A stretch of DNA of 64,000 nt from Sphingobacteriales bacterium (GCA_016700115.1 CP064999.1:3472001-3536000); one strand, 5' to 3'. Shown: positions 9,801-19,436, counted from the first letter of the stretch. Made by a program: numbers and translations. Notes: generated by a model not told the origin, from the letters alone.

Positions 9801-10817
9801 GCTTTTTTGAATTTACCATATTATGCGAGACAAAAAGCGTTAAATCGCGAATTAACCGGTTTTATGACAACCCTCATCAATATTTATTTTTTGTTTTTTT
9901 TGATAGGGATAATTTTGGCTTATTTTATTGCGCTTAACATAACCAATCCCTTAAAAATGATCAGCGATAAATTGAAAGGAGTGAAGTTAGGAGAAGAAAA
10001 TGAAATGTTGGATTGGCCGCATGATGATGCTGTAGGAGAATTGGTTTCACAATACAATCAAACCATTCAGGAGTTGGTGAAAAATGTCAGGCTTCTTGCA
10101 GCACAGGAAAGACAGATAGCATGGCAGGAGATGGCACAACAAATTGCACATGAAATCAAAAACTGTCTGACTCCCATGAAGCTCAGTTTGCAGTTACTTC
10201 AAAGGGCAATCAATGATCAAAAACCAAATATTGCTGAACATTCGCTAAGGACTTCCAAAACCTTAGTGGAGCAAATAGACGCATTATCTCAAATTGCCAC
10301 CGAATTTTCTGATTTTGCAAAATTACCCGAAGCCAATATCCAAAGATTTAATCTCAATGAAGTGGCCCTGAATTCAATAGAACTTTATAAGAATAACAAC
10401 GAGGTAGAGATAAACTCAAATTTAACCGGAGCTCCTTATTTTGTTTTTGCTGATCGAAGCCAAATGCTGCGAGTCTTCAATAACTTAATTAAAAATGCAA
10501 TTCAGTCAATACCGGATGAAAGGAAAGGCATCATAACGATTAACTTTTTGCCTGCATCAAATCAATATCTGACTATATCAATTCAAGACAATGGAAAAGG
10601 AATAAGCGAAGAATTGAGGGATAAAATCTTTTTACCAAACTTTACCACACGAATTACTGGTATGGGACTTGGATTAGCAATGGTTAAAAAAATTATTGAG
10701 GAAGCCGGAGGGAAAATATGGTTTCATTCGGAACCCGATAAAGGTACCACTTTCTACTTTCAACTTCTTATGACAATGCCAGATTCTGAAAATGATTTTG
10801 ATAAAACCGAAAGCTAA
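6854..10817 (+). CDS. NtrY-like membrane sensor histidine kinase, apparent frameshift near its 5' end
   Basis: The main frame (7086-10817, numbered from a TTG at 7086) has about eight membrane helices at residues 157-425, a second extracytoplasmic domain, further helices near 682-708, 731-756 and 930-952, then a HAMP region and a kinase core with H-box AHEIKNCLTP (His1022), N-box NNLIKNAIQSI (~1130) and G-boxes DNGKGIS and GMGLGLAMVKK. Such proteins autophosphorylate and pass phosphate to a response regulator; none is adjacent. The frame has no ATG near its start, but it is open upstream of 7086 (ISERLEFWEKDFYTLLED), while an ATG-started peptide in the other frame (6854-7048) supplies a first membrane helix. 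Removing one A from the A6 run at 7012-7017 or 6995-7000 joins them. Confidence 0.85.
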
Positions 10818-10839
10818 TTTTTATTGCGACTTCACAAAA

Positions 10840-11800
10840 CTACTCCTTTAAAATTGGAGGATTTGGCATATTAGCCGAAATCTGATAACTAATTCCTTCT
10901 TTACAATTTTTATTGATCACTCCTTTGGTTTCAATCGCAAATAAGGCTGTTTCGCTACAAAGAAAACCGTAAGGAGCCAAATATTGATAGGTATGGGTAA
11001 TGGATATTTCAGAAAGTTCGTCGTTTCTGTTTGAATTTACTTCGATTGGATCCGGTGTTTTAAATCCAACAAATCGTTTAACAGTTTTAGGAAGCTTAAG
11101 GCAAGTACATTTTAATCGCAACAAATTTGTTGCATGAGTTTCCATTTCTTGTTCCATATTTGCAATTTGTGAGTTGATTTCTTGATCGCATATCTTGTGA
11201 AGTTTGCTTTCGAGCATCCTGATACGATGTTCAATTTTCGGCTTATAAGATATACCATGGAGTTGTTTCAATAAAATATGGCATTGATCGAGTAACGTAT
11301 TCAGTTCTTTGAGATTTAAAATTGAGTCCGGGTTTGTTGGTGCTATATTTTTCAAATAATTCAAATACAAATTTATATCGTCTAACTCTGATTTCATCGG
11401 ACAATTGGGATATGAAACTATGAAAGCCGATAAATCACGGTGGCATTCTTCAATCTGACTAGCTGTTTCGGCCTTATCAACCTGTTCTTTCAGTTTGACA
11501 AATTCTTGCTGTTCAGCAGTCAGATGTTGCAGTTCTTCCATGTAGGTTTCATGCAAAACTTTTAGAGAATCTGCAAATCTGCTCTTGGGATAAGCGGCCA
11601 AAAAAGATTTTATTTTACCTAAAACTTCCTGTCGAAGCTCAATTGGTTGTGTATATTCTGCAATTCCAATGGAATCAATCTGTTCAAAAGATTGTTGAAG
11701 TTGTGAGTAATCGCGAATTTCTGCATGAGTACATCCTACGGGTAAAAATAAGAAACAAAAATGCAGGAAGACAAATTATGGGGTAAAATTTCAGTTGCAT
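10840..11800 (-). CDS. Coiled-coil lipoprotein of unknown function, apparent frameshift in the signal peptide
   Basis: The minus-strand frame runs open from 11775 to 10840 without an ATG in its first part; the only candidate start inside, a TTG at 11601, would cut off clearly coding sequence (THAEIRDYSQLQQSFEQIDS). Just upstream lies a lipobox, FLPVGC, with the Cys at 11733-11731. An ATG at 11800 begins MQLKFYPIICLPAF in the neighbouring frame; removing one base of the T5 run (11757-11761 on the plus strand) fuses this into a standard lipoprotein signal. The mature part is about 300 residues, mostly helical, with repeated Glu/Lys/Leu heptad-like stretches and a Cys-containing tail. No named domain is recognised. 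The stop lies 22 bp from the stop of the histidine kinase (convergent). Confidence 0.7.
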
Positions 11801-12275
11801 AGGCATAAGCAAAATCTATATGGTGGGATATATAAGGTAATTTAAAAAGTGCTTAAAAAGTTTCAATAAGTAACAAAAGAATAATACTTTGTAAACCTAC
11901 TTCATTTTTAAATTGGTAAATCCTGAAGATTGCCATCGGTAGAAATCTCTTCAAAGCTTGAATTTCATTGAACAAGAAAGTGCTTTAATACTTCATTTCC
12001 AGCTTTATCAAGGTTAACCTGAGTTTTATTATAGTTACAGACAAATTTTTTAATCTAATGCTTGGCAGATTTTACCAACCTGCAACATATTCTTTAAGAT
12101 GTTGCGTTTAAATGCCGGTATTGATAAAGGTAGTACCTTTAAAACTCAAAATTTTTGAAATGATTTGTCGGAATATATTGGGTTTATTCACTCTTTTGCT
12201 TAAAAACTATCAGAATTTCTAATCAACTTTCTATCTTTAGCCCTCTTTTAAAAAGTAGTAAATTTTAAAAAATCA
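11801..12275. other. Intergenic region with small hairpins
   Basis: There is no convincing gene on either strand. A 7-bp stem GCAACAT / ATGTTGC occurs at 12082-12105. Otherwise the stretch is AT-rich. It separates the divergent lipoprotein and FHA genes, so it should hold both promoters, but no clear TAnnTTTG box was found; TATCTTTA at about 12231-12238 is a near match ahead of the FHA gene. Confidence 0.4.
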
Positions 12276-13028
12276 ATGGCAAAAATTCAGTGTTATAATT
12301 GTAAAAAAGTAACTCCCGTCGTAGCACCAAAATATCGTTGTAAATTTTGTAATTATCCACTCAATCAATATGTAGAACAACCGGACCCTCAACCTGATGA
12401 AGTTATTATTGAAAATATTAAACAAGTTGAGCCTGCTCCTGAAAGATCTATCAATGATGTTTTTCGCATTCAGGAACAACAGGTGGACATCAAAACCATA
12501 TTAGATAAGCTAAAACCTGACGAGAAAATCGAGAAAGGTGTAACCGGACAGGTCATTATTAAGCAAAATAAAAATCCCGAAAAGTCAGGAAAAATAATTG
12601 CAGGTTGGCTTGTTGTACATACCGAAGGCAAACTGCCGGTAACCTATCAATTGTTTGAAGGGAAAAATGTGATTGGAAGACCTGATGGACCGCATCATGT
12701 GGACATCAGAATTGAAGACGATGAATATGTCAGCCGGATTCATTCCATTATTTATATTACTAAAGATTTTCTGCATCGCTTCCATTATCAGTTAGCCGAT
12801 GACGGAAGTTTGCGCGGAGGACACCCAAGTACTAATGGCACTTATATCAATGGTATAGCTGAAAGAATGCCTAAAAACAAATCTGTTTTTTTAAATGACG
12901 GTGATACGATTCAAGTCGGTACCACCAAATTAGTTTTCAAAAGTACAGATGCAACAGACGATCATTATTCGGCTGCAAATAGTGTACAAAATTCAGAGTT
13001 TACCGATACGGTAGCTATTCGCAAATAA
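12276..13028 (+). CDS. Zinc-ribbon plus FHA-domain protein
   Basis: The protein has 250 residues. The N-terminus has a four-cysteine zinc ribbon, CYNCKK...CKFC, at about residues 6-26. After a linker rich in Pro and charged residues, residues ~112-233 form a forkhead-associated domain: VIGRPDGPHH, the conserved SRIHSII (Ser/His of the phosphopeptide site), then TNGTYINGIAE and LNDGDTIQVGTTKLVF. FHA domains bind phosphothreonine, so this is a reader of Ser/Thr phosphorylation. No membrane segment is present. The next gene, 51 bp downstream, encodes a MotA/TolQ/ExbB-like protein, and they may be co-transcribed. No kinase is encoded close by, so the partner is unknown. Confidence 0.88.
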   Translation: MAKIQCYNCKKVTPVVAPKYRCKFCNYPLNQYVEQPDPQPDEVIIENIKQVEPAPERSINDVFRIQEQQVDIKTILDKLKPDEKIEKGVTGQVIIKQNKNPEKSGKIIAGWLVVHTEGKLPVTYQLFEGKNVIGRPDGPHHVDIRIEDDEYVSRIHSIIYITKDFLHRFHYQLADDGSLRGGHPSTNGTYINGIAERMPKNKSVFLNDGDTIQVGTTKLVFKSTDATDDHYSAANSVQNSEFTDTVAIRK

Positions 13029-13079
13029 ATTTTTCATCCATTCCATTATCCATTCAAAAACAACAATCTGACAAATACA

Positions 13080-13832
13080 ATGAATCAGCAACGATTAAAA
13101 AACTTTTTATTAGGACTTATCTCGGCAATTTTACTTTCCGCTGTTTTTGTTGCCGGGTTTAACATGGTGGGGCAACCAACTTTCCAGCGAATTTTTCAGA
13201 TTTTTGGTGGGGATATGCCAAGTGGTATTGTTCAGTTTATCACTTATATCGCCTTTTTTTGGGGAATTTTTGAATTGGTATCTCTTTTAAATAAAATCAA
13301 TTACGAAAGCAAAAGCCTGACACTACATTTATTGCCGGAACAAGAGCAATGGGTTTTGTCACCGGATGATGTGAACGAGTTGAAAATAAAGATGATTGAT
13401 TTTGAAAAAGAAAACAAGTACCTGATTGTAGATATTATTAAAAAGGCAGCCACTAAATTCAGAGCAGACAAATCTGTTTCCGATGTGTTAAGTGTGGTTT
13501 CCTCTCAGGTAAAAATGAATTACTCGCGAGCTGAAAGTAAACAATCCATTGTTCGATATATTGCATGGGCAATCCCATCATTAGGATTTATCGGAACAAT
13601 TCTTGGTATAGCTCAAGCATTAGGTTTTGCGCATCAGGCAGATACTCCTGAAGGGTTAGCCAATATCACCAATTCCATGTACCTCGCTTTCGATACTACG
13701 TTAGTTGCGTTGTTGCTCAGCATCATCATGATGTGGATTTTCCATGATCTGCAGGAAAAAGAAGAAATGCTTCACATCAACATGGAAGAATATATTATTG
13801 AAAACTTTGTCAACCGCATACACTTAGAATGA
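13080..13832 (+). CDS. MotA/TolQ/ExbB-family inner-membrane protein
   Basis: The protein has 250 residues. One hydrophobic helix lies at about 9-30 and another at 49-66; a cytoplasmic helical section follows. The C-terminal third has two closely spaced helices, IVRYIAWAIPSLGFIGTILGIAQALG and a segment ending MYLAFDTTLVALLLSIIMMWI, matching the core of the TolQ/ExbB/MotA proton-channel family (P-x-LG--GT-LG and the Thr-containing last helix). Such proteins form pentameric stators that use proton flow to power work across the envelope. The usual ExbD/TolR/MotB partner is not encoded next to it. The FHA gene just upstream suggests phosphorylation-linked control, which is inference. Confidence 0.82.
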   Translation: MNQQRLKNFLLGLISAILLSAVFVAGFNMVGQPTFQRIFQIFGGDMPSGIVQFITYIAFFWGIFELVSLLNKINYESKSLTLHLLPEQEQWVLSPDDVNELKIKMIDFEKENKYLIVDIIKKAATKFRADKSVSDVLSVVSSQVKMNYSRAESKQSIVRYIAWAIPSLGFIGTILGIAQALGFAHQADTPEGLANITNSMYLAFDTTLVALLLSIIMMWIFHDLQEKEEMLHINMEEYIIENFVNRIHLE

Positions 13833-13843
13833 TCTTGCAATTA

Positions 13844-13960
13844 TTAATTGACCGGTTGTCCTGCATTATATAGGTTTTCTCTAATTGCATAGTCAATACT
13901 GTCAGTAGATTCCCAATTCCTCACTTCTAATTGTGTTCTGATGGTAAAGATTTTATGTAT
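13844..13960 (-). other. Possible small coding remnant, 38 codons, no start codon
   Basis: On the minus strand an open stretch ends at a TAA at 13844-13846 and reads TIRTQLEVRNWES...LYNAGQPVN, a sequence with a normal protein-like mix of residues. It is bounded upstream by a TAG at 13961-13963 and has no ATG. It could be the 3' remnant of a lost gene or chance. The rest of the interval to the glyA start holds only the promoter noted separately. Confidence 0.25.
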
Positions 13961-14255
13961 CTAACTCCTTAACTTATAAGGCTTAAGTATGCTGCTATTG
14001 TTTGGTTTTTTTGCTAATGGAAAAGACCTTTGGCAATCGTGTTTGTAATTTTACATAATTCAAAGATAAAGTTTGACTCTTTAAAAGTTATAGCCTCCCT
14101 TTCAAAAGCATTTTGAAAGTTGACCTTTTACCAACTGCAACTTTGATAATTTGCCTAACAATTTGCGTATTTATAGTAGGGAATAATCTTTGAAACCAAT
14201 TGATAAGCTTATTGTATCAACCTGGCTTTTCAACATGTTAGTCATTTAATTTGTG

Positions 14256-14263
14256 TATCTTTG
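14256..14263 (+). promoter_or_regulatory. Bacteroidota -7 box ahead of glyA
   Basis: TATCTTTG matches the TAnnTTTG -7 element of Bacteroidota promoters. It lies 26 bp before the preferred glyA ATG, leaving room for a short leader. A clear TTG -33 element is not obvious. The box overlaps the upstream GTG-led extension of the open frame, which supports the ATG at 14289 as the real start. Confidence 0.6.
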
Positions 14264-14288
14264 CCGCCTACTAAAAAATCAACAGATT

Positions 14289-15590
14289 ATGAACGGCATA
14301 TCAGCAGTTTCTGACAAGCATTTTGACGAAACTATTTTTAACCTGATACAGGAAGAAGAGCATCGTCAACTTAAAGGTATAGAACTTATTGCATCCGAAA
14401 ACTTTGTCAGCCCACAAGTTCGACAGGCTATGGGTAGTGTTTTAACCCATAAATATGCAGAAGGATATCCGGGTAAACGATATTATGGTGGTTGCGAAGT
14501 AGTTGACGAGATTGAACAATTAGCAATAGACCGCGCCAAACAACTTTTCGGAGCTGCCTGGGCAAATGTACAGCCTCATTCAGGGGCACAGGCTAATGCT
14601 GCGGTTATGTTGGCAATATTGAAACCGGGGGATACAATTCTCGGATTTGATCTTTCGCATGGCGGACATCTTACACACGGTTCCCCTGTCAATTACTCCG
14701 GTAAACTTTACCGTCCTGTATTTTATGGGGTAAATGAAGACACCGGAAGGGTAGATATGGATAGGGCAGAAGCAATCGCAAAACAATCTAAGCCCAGACT
14801 TATTATTTGCGGAGCCTCTGCATACTCGAGGGACTGGGATTATGAAAGGTTCAGGGAAATTGCCGACGAAGTTGGTGCCATGTTAATGGCGGATATTGCA
14901 CATCCTGCCGGTCTTATAGCAAAAGGTTTGTTGAACAACCCCCTTCCACATTGCCATATTGTAACCACCACTACTCATAAAACTTTGAGGGGACCGCGGG
15001 GAGGCATGATTATGATTGGTCAGGATATGGAAAACATTTTTGGTATCACCAATGCGAAAGGCGAAAAGCTAATGTTGAGTGCATTGTTAGACAGCGCTGT
15101 TTTTCCGGGCACTCAGGGCGGTCCTTTAGAACATATCATTGCTGCAAAGGCTGTTGCTTATGGCGAAGCTCTGACTCCGGAGTATGGAAAATATATGGAA
15201 CAAGTCAGAAAAAATGCGCAGGCATTGGCCTTAGTTTTTAACCAAAAAGGCTACCACCTCGTTTCCGGTGGAACAGACAATCATCTGATTTTGATAGACC
15301 TTCGCAATAAAAATATTAGTGGGAAAAAAGCGGATCAGGCTTTGGGAATGGCCGATATTACCGTCAATAAAAACATGGTTCCATTTGACGACCGCTCACC
15401 CTTTATCACTTCGGGAATCAGGGTTGGAACCTCAGCTATCACCTCACGGGGGATGAAAGAATCACAGATGTATCAAATTGCAGAATGGATAGACACGGTT
15501 ATTATGAATGCTGACAATCCCCAAAAGATTGCAGCCGTCAAACAAGAGGTAAATTTGCTGATGAAGCAATACCCCTTGTTTGCATGGTAA
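14289..15590 (+). CDS. glyA: Serine hydroxymethyltransferase
   Basis: This enzyme uses PLP to convert serine and tetrahydrofolate to glycine and 5,10-methylene-tetrahydrofolate, the main one-carbon source of the cell. Family motifs are intact: IASENFVSPQVRQAMGSVL at the start, KYAEGYPGKRYYGG, DIAHPAGLIA and the PLP-lysine motif VTTTTHKTLRGPRGG with Lys231. At 434 residues the length is normal for bacterial SHMT. The frame is open further upstream to a GTG at 14253, but the ATG at 14289 gives the normal N-terminus and lies just behind a -7 promoter box. It converges on pepA with a 51-bp gap that contains the 14-bp palindrome TTGATTTAAATCAA. Confidence 0.97.
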   Translation: MNGISAVSDKHFDETIFNLIQEEEHRQLKGIELIASENFVSPQVRQAMGSVLTHKYAEGYPGKRYYGGCEVVDEIEQLAIDRAKQLFGAAWANVQPHSGAQANAAVMLAILKPGDTILGFDLSHGGHLTHGSPVNYSGKLYRPVFYGVNEDTGRVDMDRAEAIAKQSKPRLIICGASAYSRDWDYERFREIADEVGAMLMADIAHPAGLIAKGLLNNPLPHCHIVTTTTHKTLRGPRGGMIMIGQDMENIFGITNAKGEKLMLSALLDSAVFPGTQGGPLEHIIAAKAVAYGEALTPEYGKYMEQVRKNAQALALVFNQKGYHLVSGGTDNHLILIDLRNKNISGKKADQALGMADITVNKNMVPFDDRSPFITSGIRVGTSAITSRGMKESQMYQIAEWIDTVIMNADNPQKIAAVKQEVNLLMKQYPLFAW

Positions 15591-15641
15591 AAGGATTGAT
15601 TTAAATCAACCGGAGATTATCGGACTGCAATTTTCTTGAAA

Positions 15642-17144
15642 TTACTTTACTAATTTTTCCAGATAAGCAACTAAAAGGCGAACTCCATAAGCAGTTGCGC
15701 TTTTCTGGCCGCTGTATTCATTGTCGCCAAAGGCGGTACCTGCAATATCTAAATGTGCCCAGGCATTGTGGTTCTCAATAAAAAATTCCAGAAACTTAGC
15801 AGCGGCAATAGCCCCTGCAACAGGAGGCTGATTGTTGTTTTTAATGTCTGCAATATCGGACACTATGGCTTTTTTATAGAGATCCCAGATTGGCAGTTGC
15901 CAAAGATATTCACCGGTTTGTTGGCCAGCATCAAACAATTGTTTTGCCAATTCTTGGTTGTTGGAAAATAACCCGGCAACCCTGTAACCAAATGTTGCAA
16001 CACAACTGCCTGTCAGGGTAGCTAAATCTATCATCACATCCGGTTGGTGGTTTCTGTTGATATAAGAGAGGGCATCTGCTAAGATAAGTCTGCCTTCTGC
16101 ATCTGTATTATCCACCTCAATAGATTTGCCGGCATAAGAGCCGATGACATCTCCCGGTTTGATAGATTTCGCATCCACACAGTTGTCAGTTGCCGGAATA
16201 ACCCCAATCAAATGGACAGGGAGCTGAAGGGTAGCAGCAGCCTGAAAAGTACCCAATACGGCGGCAGCTCCTGCCATATCGCTTTTCATGTATTGCATAT
16301 TGACTGTTTTGATGGACAGCCCGCCTGTATCATAAGTAACACCTTTACCTATTAACCCAATTTTAGGTAGGGTTTGGTTAGTTGAGTTTTGATTTTTGGG
16401 AAGATATTCCATGACTAAGAAAGTGGGAGGAAATTCGCTGCCCCGATTTACTCCGAGCAAAGCATACAATCCGAGTTCTTGGATTTCTTCTTTTTCAAAA
16501 ACATTTACTTTAAACCCATATTGGATTCCGGCATTTTCTGCCCACTCTCCTAAATTTTTAGGAGTAATGCTGTTACTTGCTCCATTGACCAAATCAAATA
16601 CCGACAATTGTGCTTTGGCTAATTTTGTGCCTTTGTCTAATGCCTTTTCAACAATGTCATTAAATCTACTTTCTGTAAAAACCCGGACTGAATAGTCCTC
16701 TTTTTCTGCCGGTGTTTCGGATTCAGCGGTTTTATAAATACCTATATTATATTGGCTGAGTAAAAGTCCATTGATAGCTGCTTCTGACAGGTTTTTAACT
16801 ATTTCTGCCCTTCTTGGAGCGTTTGATAACAACAATTCAAGCCCAACCGATTTTGACATTTTGCCGTTTGCTCTTTTGCCCAAACTTCGGAAGGCATCCA
16901 GCACTTCGGGCATAAGATTAAGTCCTCCCAAACCAAGGAGATAGATTTTTTTCAACTCCGGTTTGTTCCGGTTAACGGCATATATACTCAGCACTTCTTT
17001 AAACTCAGCTTTGAACTCAGCTTGAAGCAAAGCGGCATCTACTCCGGCAAGGCGGGCAATTTTTTCGAGGGATTTTCCGAGTAAATCATTTTTTAATAAC
17101 GGAATAATCAAGTTTTCGGGAAAGGCATCTTTTTTGTTGTTCAT
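15642..17144 (-). CDS. pepA: Leucyl aminopeptidase, M17 family
   Basis: This is a cytosolic metallo-aminopeptidase of 500 residues that removes N-terminal residues from peptides. The C-terminal catalytic domain carries the M17 signature NTDAEGRLILADAL with two metal ligands, the preceding KSDMAGAAAVLGT segment (metal-binding Lys and Asp) and GLIGKGVTYDTGGLSIK. The N-terminal domain is poorly conserved, as usual. It is the last of a leftward series (M1 peptidase, small protein, maf, esterase, pepA), with 39 bp separating it from the esterase. M17 enzymes usually act as hexamers with two metal ions per subunit. No anomaly is seen. Confidence 0.94.
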   Translation of the reverse strand: MNNKKDAFPENLIIPLLKNDLLGKSLEKIARLAGVDAALLQAEFKAEFKEVLSIYAVNRNKPELKKIYLLGLGGLNLMPEVLDAFRSLGKRANGKMSKSVGLELLLSNAPRRAEIVKNLSEAAINGLLLSQYNIGIYKTAESETPAEKEDYSVRVFTESRFNDIVEKALDKGTKLAKAQLSVFDLVNGASNSITPKNLGEWAENAGIQYGFKVNVFEKEEIQELGLYALLGVNRGSEFPPTFLVMEYLPKNQNSTNQTLPKIGLIGKGVTYDTGGLSIKTVNMQYMKSDMAGAAAVLGTFQAAATLQLPVHLIGVIPATDNCVDAKSIKPGDVIGSYAGKSIEVDNTDAEGRLILADALSYINRNHQPDVMIDLATLTGSCVATFGYRVAGLFSNNQELAKQLFDAGQQTGEYLWQLPIWDLYKKAIVSDIADIKNNNQPPVAGAIAAAKFLEFFIENHNAWAHLDIAGTAFGDNEYSGQKSATAYGVRLLVAYLEKLVK

Positions 17145-17183
17145 AATTCTTTTAGCTATTTAAGTGAAGTAATCGTTAGCCTG

Positions 17184-18302
17184 TCAGTTTGTAAAAAACA
17201 ACCATTCTATTGCTTTGGGGAACTCATCTCCCCAGTAAGCCTCGTTGTGTTTTCCTTTTGGGTCAATGTTAATTCTGAAATGAATATTGTTGTGAGCAAC
17301 GCCCTGATGTTGGAGGGTTTCCTTAAACCTGAGGACGTTAGGAACCATATTTACGCTTTCGGTTTCGCCGGCATACATGTAAATTTTGGTTTGATAGGTT
17401 TTTTCAAAGTGCATTGCTTCAAAGTGAATATGTGGGTTCATCCAAAGAGAAGGGGAGAAAATCAGGAGTTTGCTGAACACTTGGGGAAAAGTCAACCCGG
17501 CATAGATACTGACAAGCCCACCAAGAGAACTACCACCAATGCCGGTGTTTTGGCGGTCGGTCAAGGTTCGCAACTTAGCGTCAACATAGGGTTTAAGTTT
17601 GGAGGCAATCATTTTGACGTATTTGCGTCCTTCCTGTGTTCCGGTAGTGCCTGGCATAATCGAGAAATCGGCTATTCTTTTTTTACCGGCATGTTCGATG
17701 GCAATGACAATCAGGTCAGACATTCCCTGTTCGGCAAGGATAGCTAATTTTCGGTCTATTGCCCAGTTGCCGAAAGGTGCATAATCGTCAAAGAGGTTTT
17801 GGGCATCGTGGAGGTATAAAACCGGGTAATGTTTTTGGGTTTGGTCGTAATTGTAAGGCAATAAAGCCCAAACTTTGCGTTTTCGCCTCATTCCGGTAAC
17901 GTCTTTTCCATCAGTGAGCAAAATGAGTTTAGGCAGGAACTTTTGCAGATGCGCTTGTCCGTCTTTCAAAAACCGGAAAATTTTATCTGAGACATACCCC
18001 GATTTCTTTTCTGTCATCCGGTTGGGTGGAATATTTCCATAAATATCCGTTTCAACATTGTGCCAACCTCCTTTTACATACTTATATTCCAAGGTTTCGG
18101 GGAGGGAAATGTCGTTTGGAAAAACAAAGCGATATTTGCCTTTTTCTATTTTTTCTAACCGGTAGTTTTCGTCTTCTGTTGTCCAATTGTTGAAGTTTCC
18201 GGCAAGATAAACAGGTCGGTCATCATCGTGCGCGGTGATTACCTCGAATGACAGGGACTGATTATTGTTTTCTTTGGTGTCTTTTTTCCACTCTATTAAC
18301 AT
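17184..18302 (-). CDS. Esterase-D-type alpha/beta hydrolase with N-terminal glycogen-binding-like domain
   Basis: The N-terminal ~95 residues form an E-set/CBM48-like domain with RPVYLAGNFNNW and the KYRFVFP strand, as in AMPK glycogen-binding modules and in enterobactin-esterase-like proteins. The rest is an alpha/beta hydrolase of the esterase-D group: strand VLYLHDAQNLF, nucleophile elbow GIGGSSLGGLVS (Ser in G-S-S-L-G), later Asp/Glu region AGETESVN and a His near GKHNEAYWG. No signal peptide is present, so it is probably cytoplasmic. Substrate is unknown; siderophore or carbohydrate esters are possible from family knowledge. The frame extends to a TTG at 18323, but the ATG at 18302 is preferred. 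Confidence 0.82.
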   Translation of the reverse strand: MLIEWKKDTKENNNQSLSFEVITAHDDDRPVYLAGNFNNWTTEDENYRLEKIEKGKYRFVFPNDISLPETLEYKYVKGGWHNVETDIYGNIPPNRMTEKKSGYVSDKIFRFLKDGQAHLQKFLPKLILLTDGKDVTGMRRKRKVWALLPYNYDQTQKHYPVLYLHDAQNLFDDYAPFGNWAIDRKLAILAEQGMSDLIVIAIEHAGKKRIADFSIMPGTTGTQEGRKYVKMIASKLKPYVDAKLRTLTDRQNTGIGGSSLGGLVSIYAGLTFPQVFSKLLIFSPSLWMNPHIHFEAMHFEKTYQTKIYMYAGETESVNMVPNVLRFKETLQHQGVAHNNIHFRINIDPKGKHNEAYWGDEFPKAIEWLFFTN

Positions 18303-18443
18303 ACGATTCTTAATATTGGGCAAAAGGCCGGTGAGTTGAGGTTTTAAAAACTGTTTATACAGATATTTTTCAGGAGGGTTAAAAAACGCCGTAACTTAAC
18401 AATGGCTTTGTCAGGTTAGTTCGTTGAACTGAGGGGTTAAATA

Positions 18444-19022
18444 TTACATTACTACCTGATTAAAAAGTGTTAATTCTTTCAGTAATGTACTGACAGGCAA
18501 TCCAACTACATTGAAATAGCAGCCGTTTATTTTTTTCATGCCCACCAAACCTATCCATTCCTGAATGGCGTAGCCTCCTGCTTTATCGTAGGGTTGATAC
18601 TTTTCGACATAATGATGGATTTGGTCTTTAGTCAGGGGATAAAACTCAACGATGGTTTGCGAGTGGAATACCTTTATTTTTTTTTGGCTCAGTAAACAGA
18701 CTCCGGTGATAACGAGATGTTCTTTTCCGGACAGGAGGGACAGGAAATGTTTGGCTTCCCCGGCCGAAGAAGGTTTACCGAGCAATTCATTGTTCAAAGA
18801 AACAATGGTATCGGCACTGATGATTATATCATCTTCGTTTTCTAAAAAATGCCGGACGGCCTCAGCCTTTTGACAGGCTATGTGAATTGCGATTTCAGGT
18901 GCAATCAGATTTGGGGGATAAGTTTCGTCTGTTTCGGGAGTTATGATGTCAAAAGACAGACCTGCTTCGGTTAGCAGTTGTTTTCGCCTCGGAGACTGAG
19001 AGGCTAAGAAAAAGCGGGGCAT
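18444..19022 (-). CDS. maf: Maf-family nucleotide pyrophosphatase
   Basis: Maf proteins hydrolyse non-canonical or modified nucleoside triphosphates and are linked to septum inhibition. At 192 residues the length is typical. The starting motif LASQSPRRKQLLTEAG and the catalytic segment ISADTIVSLNNELLGKP are intact, as is YDKAGGYAIQEWIG near the end. The family splits into dTTP/UTP and m7GTP pyrophosphatases; the Q-x-x-IG segment points to the dTTP/UTP type, but I am not certain. It sits between a small unknown gene and the esterase in a leftward series. Confidence 0.95.
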   Translation of the reverse strand: MPRFFLASQSPRRKQLLTEAGLSFDIITPETDETYPPNLIAPEIAIHIACQKAEAVRHFLENEDDIIISADTIVSLNNELLGKPSSAGEAKHFLSLLSGKEHLVITGVCLLSQKKIKVFHSQTIVEFYPLTKDQIHHYVEKYQPYDKAGGYAIQEWIGLVGMKKINGCYFNVVGLPVSTLLKELTLFNQVVM

Positions 19023-19052
19023 ATATATAGTTACAGGGTTTTTAAAAAAAAA

Positions 19053-19427
19053 TTAGTCCCAGGAATCTGCGATAATGTCTTCAGTATCATCGCTTTGTTT
19101 GTCCTGATTGGATTGCTGTGATTTGTACCAACGCCGGGTATTTATTTTTTGGATTTCCCGTTCGATGACCAAATCGGCCAATGCCAGCGCAGGGGGTTGT
19201 TCTGTTTGGTTGGTCAGGGCTTGCATGGCTTTGGTTTCGGAAATATCCAGTCTATACATAGCCTGAAGGAGGGCTTCCATGTCGGTTTCCATTTTATAGG
19301 AAATTTGATTGGCGAGCCATATCCGGAACTGCTCCATATTTTCGTGGGTTTGCCGAAGTTCATCTTCCGTCAGGTTCAGGTCTTTACCGACCAACGCAAG
19401 GGTTTCAGGTAACAGGTTGATGTCCAT
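19053..19427 (-). CDS. Small acidic protein of unknown function
   Basis: The protein has 124 residues without signal peptide or membrane segment. It is predicted helical, with a Glu/Gln-rich first half, a Met-rich middle and an Asp-rich tail (DKQSDDTEDIIADSWD). I do not recognise a family. It starts 9 bp after the stop of the M1 aminopeptidase and ends 30 bp before maf, so it is very probably co-transcribed with them. The size, spacing and reading frame without stop make it likely to be a real gene. Confidence 0.7.
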   Translation of the reverse strand: MDINLLPETLALVGKDLNLTEDELRQTHENMEQFRIWLANQISYKMETDMEALLQAMYRLDISETKAMQALTNQTEQPPALALADLVIEREIQKINTRRWYKSQQSNQDKQSDDTEDIIADSWD

Positions 19428-19436
19428 ATTAACAGG

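Noticed and set aside
7086..10817. TTG at 7086 as the true start of the histidine kinase
   Set aside because: Coding-like sequence continues upstream in the same frame, and the first membrane helix is found in the other frame; a one-base frameshift explains both.
14253..14288. GTG-led N-terminal extension of glyA
   Set aside because: The ATG at 14289 gives the normal SHMT N-terminus, and the -7 promoter box overlaps the extension.
15596..15609. Palindrome TTGATTTAAATCAA between glyA and pepA as an operator
   Set aside because: It lies between two converging stop codons, where no promoter is expected, and has no T-run to call it a terminator.
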